Shown here one piece after another: positions 57,001 through 64,000 of a stretch of DNA of 64,000 nt. Positions within the stretch are counted from its first letter, which is position 1. Each line of letters opens with the position of its first letter. The stretch comes from Notospermus geniculatus (lineage: Eukaryota > Nemertea > Pilidiophora > Heteronemertea > Lineidae): positions 302,080 through 366,079 of the forward strand of contig NMRB01000347.1 of NCBI GenBank assembly GCA_002633025.1, given 5' to 3'. The translations under genes and the position numbers were made by a program. The notes under the pieces were generated by a model. It saw nothing but the letters and a program-made list of their open reading frames with translations, searched no databases and was not told the DNA's origin.

Positions 57001-60000
57001 GAATGGTCCAGCTAATCTTTGATACTGACGTCCTTATGTGGACTGTCAGAAGAGAAGATATTTTGTGATTCAGAACAGAAAAAAGTGTTGAAACATGTAC
57101 CGGTAATACTATCAGTAAACTTCGTATTCAGATATGCGAGACAAATTCTGTTGACAACACCATGTGGCCTGTACACCACAACTGGTGGGCACTTTGATGA
57201 CCCCATAGATGACCTTATCCTGGCGTCAGAACAAAACATGTCCTAAGACAGCATAATTACCTCAGTAATCTTGCTAATCAAAAGAATTTTGATCGCTAAT
57301 CAATTGACATATTATCGATATTGTTGTTCTAATGGTGACACACTTTTCAATCAGTCAGTCATGTGTTTCGGTTTCAAACGTCATCATTCACGTAGACCTG
57401 ATGATTTGTAGGTCAGTGGATCCTTTACAATGTCATAAACCGAAATCAACATCCCTATGACATGGATTCGCGACGACCCATATCACCACCCCGGTATCTC
57501 CATCTCGCAGATTTTAGTTAGGCTTGATTGGTTTATATGCCGTGCCCGCGATTTCTGTTGTTAGCAGAGAATGATGATCCCTTACACGTGGAGCAGAGAA
57601 TGTGTGACCTCGTCGTGAACTGCCCCATTGAATTTCAGTGTTTTCAAGTCCTCTTTCTCAAACTCACTCAAGATCTCTTTGCATTTTGAGAGGTTTTTCT
57701 TCCAGTTAAACACCCAGCTGGGGTCACAGAAAACGTTAATGCAGTGGTATCACACTTTGAAGTTTGACCCCCAATCTGTGCGTGGAGATTCTCCTTTGAT
57801 TTGAACTTAGGGAAGGGTTGAAAGACTGAATGTTATCATGAAAGGACTCTGGGTCTTTAAGCAGCCATATCTAAATACAAACTAACAGAGCTATTGTACT
57901 TCATCATTGAGATAATGAGTTTTGAATTTTGAATTTCGTAGGCAACGTAGTAACACTTCACGATGGATCAGTTTTCGACCCCTTTCCAGATAATGGTCCA
58001 TTTCCTTTTGAAATATCCGTTTCAATGGTTGCCTGCTACTTTGTTTCCTTATCAAGGTGACAGATTACATTTTAAATCCTCGCCTGGAAGCGTGTCCCAT
58101 AATGAAGCATTCTGCTGGGATCCATTCACACAAAATGGAATTTCTGAAATAATTTCATAGGGATTTGATGATAATTTCAGGGAATTCTCTCAAATAATAT
58201 GTACCCTCTGGCAGAAAATGGTTGCATAGTTACAGGAAATGTGGTTTATGAGAAGGAACTAGGGTATCTGGCCACACCCCACATTCTGACCTCAAGGGGA
58301 ATTATCCTTCAGGACAAGTTTGCGTTAGGAGGGTTAGGGTTCATAGGGTTACAGCACAGCTGGCAAAGCTCATGATCATCAGGCAAGGAGGTGCACGGTT
58401 TAGTCACCAACCTCTATTGGTTACTTCCAACCCTTGATTTCCCAATCTTATGATACCACATCCTTGTGTCTTTTCAGTGAAGGGGTGTTCCAGTGTCCAG
58501 AGGACAAGGCTCCACTTGACTATGCAAAGGTAAGATTTAGGGACTGGCTGTCTCAGCGATGACTGTGGATGCTCCTGTCACCTTGCAAGGATTACTTTAC
58601 CTTCTATACTCTCCTCTTTTGATGAGATAACGATCGTATAATCTAATTGATTTCTGATCGATTCTGTTACTGTGAGAGTGATGTTGGAGTGAAACTGAGT
58701 TCTCAAGTGCAGCACACATAGAAATTCATGTCAGCATCATGTCTGTCATCATGAGCCATGTTTGGACATAAAATATGCACAGATGAGGTTGTTCACATTG
58801 GATTCAGCTCACAGGGACGGCTCGCAGAGATTACCAGCTTTACACATCATGAATTGTTTATAGGGTGGCTACAGAATGGTTAAATCATTCATGGGAATAC
58901 CAATAGGGTACCAGTACTAAACTTTGTTGTTGTGGTTAGAATATCTTTGCTGTTGTTGACACAAAATTCTCCAGGTTGTGTTCGTGGATTGTGAAGGTGC
59001 ATGGGAATCGGTCTCGAATGAATTGAACTTGTTTTGTTGGTCAATAGACTATTGAACTGTTGGGAATCGTACTAAACTTGCAAGCGATGTGAAAGGTCGT
59101 GTGAAAGAAGATCAATTCTATCAAGAACCTCGGAATGAATGAATGCATGTATCGAATTTGTATAATGCTCGCTCACAAACGCCACTCACTGATGTTGAGC
59201 CCTCCTGGATAAAACGATTGTCAGCAGTTTATTGACAGCATGATTACTTTAATATCTGTACATATGTTGACAGTGAATGGTCTTGTGATCGTTTGAGTGT
59301 TGTTTTGCTCATTAATAAAAGGTCGTCTATAGATATAGGCATCTCTCATTCCTTGCTCTTGAGATTTCGAGAGTCACAGCCCCATTGTCTCAGACTGGCC
59401 TCTGATTAGTGAAGAACCATCATAAGTCTAATTGTCATAGGTTTACCTCTGGCTAAAGTGTAGACCAAAAGAACTGTCCCTTAACTTTGGCAATTCTGTT
59501 TCCAGATTTATCCAGATGAGGAGATGCAGGCTGAGATCGAGGCTTCCATGGTTCGATGCATGCATCACGCTGAAGGGTGCAAGTGGACGGACAGGCTTTC
59601 TAATTTAAAGGTAACTACCGTCCCTATTGCGTGTTACAACATATCATATGTCAGTGATTTACACTTTGTCGATGAAGACACTTTCTATTTCTTTGCTGGC
59701 AAACATGTTCACTGTTTGTAACTTTCAATCTGTATGGTTATCAGTTGGTTACCAAGTCTTTGTCAGTCTACATATGGACACGGCTTATTTCGGCATAGCC
59801 CTGCCAATAAGGGCTTCCTCCTTTTTGAGACATTTTGACTTACATTAAACACACGGTACTGGTTTCGTACCATGGCCGTGGTCGAGTTCTTGAGCCAAGT
59901 AGGGAGAGATCATTCCAGTTAGATTACGTTTGGAGCCTATTTTGAATGGAAGCAATTAGCAGTTGGTGGCAAGGTGTCTATTCTGTCAATATGGTATCCA

Positions 60001-63000
60001 TGGCGTTGTTGTAAACAAGTGTGGTTGCCAGGGCAACTGTCCGTGCTCAAGCTTTGCAATGGCTGCAGGGCCATCACATGCACATTCTCTAGATGCACTT
60101 ATAAATCAGAAACTATTGATTTATGGGACCAGTAACAATAAGGAGAAGATGTGTTCATCACACTCTGAGAACTGTCTTCACCCCTAAGCTAGAAATAATA
60201 CCATATTTCAGGGTGCTGGTCTTCCTGCACAAAGTTCTTGAAAAGAGATTTCAGAACTCGACAATAGCAATCCAGTTTACAAGAGTGGGGAAGTCACTCC
60301 ATTCCCCAGCTCATATATTGTGGTCCTTATACAAACGTTTCTCGCAATGGGTGTATTCAATCAGTTTCCTGACTGACTGGAGTTTTCGGAGGATGAATAT
60401 GCATCCATCTCTCTATCACCCAGGGTGTGGGTGCCAGGCAACTAATTGCCTGCAGCATCTCGACGTTTATAGGGTGACCTTCCCCTACTCCACCACCTCC
60501 ACTGTGTGGGTGTTTGCTGCAAGCAGATTCATGAATGAATCAAATTGATTATTGTGTTTGCTGTAGGCCTTTGAAAAGGTGTATCGCATCCTTCGTTTCC
60601 ATTTAGATCTCTCTATGTTTGGATATTGGCACGTGGTATTTCAAGTCAATGACAGGTGATACTTTTACTTGAGTTGAACATTTATTGATATTTGTGGGTG
60701 TTGGCGGGAGCATTGCTAAATTCGGTATATTGGAACCTGTTGGGTGTCGTGCCCCAAGCAATGCAAACTAAATCGTAATAAAGAGAGTTGCTGATCTGGA
60801 ATGTCAAGAAGATGTTGCTCTCCATAGAAGCCAAGTTTGGAGGACAAGTTTGATGGATGTGATTGATGGCCAGATGCCAGTGAGCTGGCAACAGATGCAG
60901 GTTTCTCTCAGGGTAGTGCCACCTATCTGCTGCTGAAGGTACCAACTAACCTGCCGCTTACTGTAGTGTTTACCATTCTTCTCCAGGCCCACTTAGAGGT
61001 CTGTCTCTACAACCCAGTCCCCTGTCCCAATGATTGTTCGGCGTTGGTCGCCAGAATTTGCATTGACGACCATCTCGAATTTACGTGCAGTCGTCGACGG
61101 AGAGCGTGTGAATATTGTGGGCAGGAGTTTGCTGGTGATATGTATGAAGTAAGTAAAGTTGATGGTATCTCTATCTACATGTGGTTCTATCGGGTATTGC
61201 TCCATACTTTTCATCTGCTTGTAGTTTTACTCTTTCTAGCATAATGTTGATGGGAGCCTTCTTTGTTTTCCTCTTTCAGTTGCCTTAAGCCGCTTCCTCT
61301 GTCATGTCTGCCCTGTACTGCTTAGGATTTCTGGTGAAGTCCTCATTAACTTTGTCTCCAGATACCAGTCACTTCTCTTCATCATTTAGTGTTGTAGCTA
61401 TTCACGTGCATGTTAACCAATTTCTTTCTTTCGCACAAACAACTTGCATGCCTGCTTCTTCGTCTTGTAGTGTACAAAGTGTTGTCTCGCTGAATGTTCC
61501 GCATTGTGAACTTGCTCTTTTAGTGTATGAAATGAATCTAACCAACAACCTTGTAATATCACACTCCACTTTCTAGTTTTGCCTCTGCATTTCACACTTG
61601 TTTTCTCTTGGTTAACCTGGGAAAATCTGTAAGTGTGACACCTTGTGAACCATAAGTACCCTTCACACATTCTGGTGCGCCACTTAGATCTGTTGCTGTT
61701 TTGGTATTTGGTCAAGGGTGAACCAACCTTGTCACTAGCTCATGAGAGATTCAGTGTACAAGTTCATCACGTAGGTATATAAAAGGACTTCAGTCTTTCA
61801 GCACCTCTTTTGGTAACCATGAATCTTTGGTTTTGGGAGTTGACGAATTCAGAGGATGAATGAAATGGACTCATTTCTTGTCAAAAACCATCAGCTTGTG
61901 AAGAAGTTAGTCAGCTGATACCTTCGCTTCATATGTGTGCCCTTGTTAAGCTTCAAATTGTTCACATGTTATCATGTTCTGTGTCTACTAAACTGTATCC
62001 TAGTTCAATATTCCATTTATTATACGCATGCTGTCATGCAATGTTGATTTTGTTACAAACCCAGCATGACTGACACGGTTCATATGTCACGACATGCAAC
62101 TCAGAACTCAGGACTCAGAAGATCATTGCGAAATTTCTCACTCAGATGGTTCAATATAATAAAGCAATAACTCAAAATATATTGGCCTTTGTGAAGTAAT
62201 TGCTTATAAAACTTGATTGAACTTGAATTCTCCTAAGTTCACACAAATGTGATTGAAGTTCAAATGAAATCAGTTTTGATACAGTTGTGCATTTTCCCAT
62301 TCCATGGTTCATTAGCTCCAGTGAATAGTTGAGAAAACAACCACTCTGATTCACCACGGGCTGCCTTTTCATTTCCCACAGAGCTGAGTTCATAGGATAA
62401 TGGTGAAGTGCCATCTTCACAGCCTGGAAGCAATGAATCTAGGCGCCACTCCAAGGGGCTGATCCACACCTCATGAGAAAGGTCCTGAAGATGATTGTGA
62501 ACTACTGGCATTGCATCTGAGACTAAAGTATAAAATGACTGTCCTGAATGTGTTGATGTGACTATATTTCCTCTTCCAGGCTCACGAGGGTAACTGCCAG
62601 TATGAAGCTGTCTGGTGTGAGAACAAATGTGGTGCTAAACTCCAGAGGAGATACCTGAGGAATCACATGAAGAATGAATGTCACAAACGATTAGCAAACT
62701 GTCGATTCTGTCAAAAGGAATTCCTCTACGAAACTCTACAGGTATTTAACTATATAGACAAATCCCAAATTCCCAGATCTGCGCACTTCCGCCGAAATGG
62801 CAAACAGAACCTCGACCTGAAACCAGCTGACGTGACGCAATCCATGATTCAGCAATGGTCAACTCTGACGCAACGTTATCGAACTCACTGTCGTCACATG
62901 GTCGTGGGGTTTTCTGCGTCACGTCATTCAGTGTCGGATGGTTTCAGACCGAGGTTCTGTTTGCCATTTCGGCGGAAGTGCGCAGATCTTTCTCGTTTTC

Positions 63001-64000
63001 GTCAATTTGGGATTTGTCTATTGCCTGTCACATCTCAGGTTCTGCAGTGGGTTGGATCCCTGGTCAAGCCCATTCTTCATGCAATAGAGGGGGCAATCTT
63101 CCAGAGTGCAGTTTCCTCTGGGCACCCCAGTTTCCTCCTGTCCTGTTGTTCATCAAGTCACACCAATGCTGTCAGCATATTATATGAGATTCTCAATCAA
63201 TGTTCTCCCTAATAAATGAACTTCTTTCTTGACTGGAGTTGTAACCTGTTTCTTGAACTTTGTTTCTTTTCCACAGACACATCAGTATTCATGTCCACGC
63301 TACCCAATTTCATGTCCAAACCGATGCGAGCCTGTGAAGATTCCAAGGGAAGAAATTGACTCTCACATCAACGAATGCTGTCCATCAGCCACCATCCCTT
63401 GTCTGTTCAAAGAATATGGCTGCCAACATAAAGTAAGTTCTACTGATGATTGTTGAAGATGTGAAGCTGGGGAGATGGGGAACAATTTGACCATACACTG
63501 CAAGACGAACTGTTGGTAGTTCAATATTCCCTGTGCAATTCAGAGTTGACAAATATAACCATGCAGATTTCATTTCTAGCTCATTTCTTCTCTTTTCAGT
63601 GTCCTCGCTTCAACCTTGAGCGCCACCTAGATGACAATACAAAAAGTCACTTGACAATGATGTGTAAATATGTCCGTCGCCAACAGCAACAAATCAATGC
63701 ATTAAGAGCAAAAGTGAACAGTCTGTCTCAGGTCACTGACGGCGTCTTTATCTGGAAAATCACTGACTACAAACTCAAATTAGCAGAGGCAAGATCCAAA
63801 ATGGGAATGGAAATCATGAGTGAACCTTTCTATACTAGTCGCTACGGTTACAAACTGATTGCCTCCGCATTTCTGAATGGCAATGGCTCAGGGGATGGAA
63901 AATATTTCTCTTTATATATCAAACTTCTTCCCGGGGAGTATGACACTTTGTTGGAATGGCCATTCAAGTTGCCTGTCTCATTCTCCTTGATTGATCAGAC
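42060..64000 (+). CDS. TRAF4: TRAF4, TNF-receptor-associated factor (3' end beyond window)
   Basis: Exons 42060-42202, 58478-58529, 59506-59610, 60987-61148, 62580-62741, 63277-63432 and 63600 to the edge; the phase is consistent throughout. TRAF4 is a cytosolic adaptor and E3-type RING protein acting in TNF/Toll/TGF-beta signalling and cell polarity. The RING spans residues 18-57 (CPLC...CGDRFCDTC...CPED). TRAF-type zinc fingers span about 75-260 with repeated Cys/His pairs (CENKCGAKLQ, CPNRCEPV). A short coiled coil follows (RRQQQQINALRAKVNSL), then the MATH/TRAF-C domain from about 306 (DGVFIWKI, YGYKLIASAFLNGNGSGDGK, LLEWPF). HQYSCPRYPISCPNRCE matches TRAF4 better than other TRAFs. In place of the usual RING histidine (CGHRFC) there is Asp36. 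Intron 1 is 16.3 kb but inflated by a duplicated block. Confidence 0.93.
42713..42740. repeat. Short palindromic hairpin
   Basis: Arms cttggaggaattatact and its complement with a very short loop; it shares its outer arm with the palindrome at 41320. Confidence 0.6.
44113..44246. mobile_element. Nested palindromic element in TRAF4 intron 1
   Basis: Outer arms AAGCCTGCCG...CGGCAGGCTT. Inner arms repeat the motif agctatctgctgagc and its complement four times, so several alternative hairpins are possible. No ORF. Confidence 0.75.
44858..48203 (+). repeat. Long tandem block 3, copy 1 (TRAF4 intron 1)
   Basis: Begins gtctgggatcagagat and ends at the single N 48204. Repeated at 48205-51660. No exon-like content. 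Confidence 0.9.
48205..51660 (+). repeat. Long tandem block 3, copy 2 (TRAF4 intron 1)
   Basis: Repeats 44858-48203 with SNPs and indels, including a 24-bp minisatellite expansion and about 35 extra bases near 50296. The start abuts N 48204, as at the other joins, so an uncollapsed haplotype is most likely. Confidence 0.9.
48700..48795. repeat. 24-bp minisatellite, four units
   Basis: gattgtgccaactttctgtt plus gctt or gctc, repeated at 48700, 48724, 48748 and 48772. The corresponding site in copy 1 (45324-45347) has one unit. Confidence 0.92.
55016..55191. mobile_element. 176-bp inverted-repeat element with GAATTC flanks
   Basis: Termini AGGGGCCGATCCAC and complement of GTGGATCC-like TTGGATCCGCACCTG, with subterminal ggggggcac/gtgcacccccc arms. 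GAATTC lies on both sides (55010-55015 and 55192-55197), a likely target duplication. Confidence 0.65.
56203..56255. repeat. 53-bp palindrome
   Basis: aacgtcatcaaaaatagata and its near-complement around gagatcctctc. Perfect inner arms; no flanking duplication seen. Confidence 0.65.
62754..63021. mobile_element. 268-bp long inverted repeat in TRAF4 intron 5
   Basis: Left end atagacaaatcccaaatt pairs with right end aatttgggatttgtctat. The arms extend over about 100 bp (agatctgcgcacttccgccg and its complement). The ORF reading through it from exon 5 is not coding past the donor at 62742. Confidence 0.75.

Larger units (their letters stand above)
51661..58477 (+). other. TRAF4 intron 1, distal part
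   Basis: Unique non-coding sequence with the 55016 element and a 53-bp palindrome at 56203. An ORF at 52093-52509 and one at 54066-54326 show no recognisable domain. The latter ends in a good donor context (aatag|gtaggt) but has no supporting partner exon. Confidence 0.6.

Noticed and set aside
62667-63212. 181-codon open frame continuing from TRAF4 exon 5
   Set aside because: Past the donor at 62742 it reads through the long inverted repeat; splicing to 63277 restores the TRAF zinc fingers.
1-64000. CRISPR arrays, operons, prophage or bacterial genes
   Set aside because: None seen; gene structure is eukaryotic throughout.

Overview
The window is animal nuclear DNA. It has intron-rich genes with GT/AG introns, AATAAA poly(A) signals, many palindromic MITE-like elements, and AT-rich introns with a recurrent 'taggcctaggcc' motif. 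Gene content and base style suggest a marine invertebrate, perhaps an echinoderm or another invertebrate deuterostome. I cannot name the species from sequence alone. Nothing looks bacterial or viral.

Layout. (1) 1-24.0 kb, + strand: CLUH (clustered mitochondria protein homolog), 29 coding exons. (2) About 24.3-24.9 kb, - strand: a tiny gene for a 65-aa single-pass membrane protein, tail-to-tail with CLUH. (3) 26.4-36.8 kb, + strand: an ADAD1-like gene encoding two dsRNA-binding domains and a degenerate adenosine-deaminase domain. (4) 38.5-41.6 kb, - strand: a CDP-alcohol phosphatidyltransferase, 211 aa in seven exons. (5) 42.06 kb to the window end, + strand: TRAF4, with a 16-kb first intron and a MATH domain cut by the window edge. 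The last two genes are head-to-head about 0.5 kb apart.

The assembly is not linear biology. Three long blocks occur twice in tandem: about 3.46-11.97 kb with 11.97-19.0 kb, 20.74-27.08 kb with 27.09-33.40 kb, and 44.86-48.20 kb with 48.21-51.66 kb. Two of the repeat starts coincide with a single N (27085, 48204). A third N (14559) removes CLUH exon 12 from the second copy. The copies differ by scattered SNPs, indels and whole transposon insertions with clean empty sites. This is best read as two haplotypes of a polymorphic genome laid end to end. One contiguous CLUH open frame of 1,337 codons can be assembled from exons 1-21 of the first block and exons 22-29 of the next. A clean ADAD1-like frame of 779 codons lies at 32723-36755.

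The most interesting content lies inside CLUH introns. A roughly 200-bp tandem repeat in intron 14, with single copies in intron 16, folds as two-hairpin box H/ACA snoRNAs with ANANNA hinge and ACA tail. Their 3' pseudouridylation pocket matches the conserved large-subunit rRNA segment around CCUACUAUCUAGCGAAACC. Introns 19, 22 and 25 each carry a box C/D snoRNA with terminal stem, C box and D box. All three share a guide complementary to LSU rRNA AAGACUAAUC. CLUH here therefore looks like a multi-snoRNA host gene, with snoRNA copy number differing between the two haplotypes.
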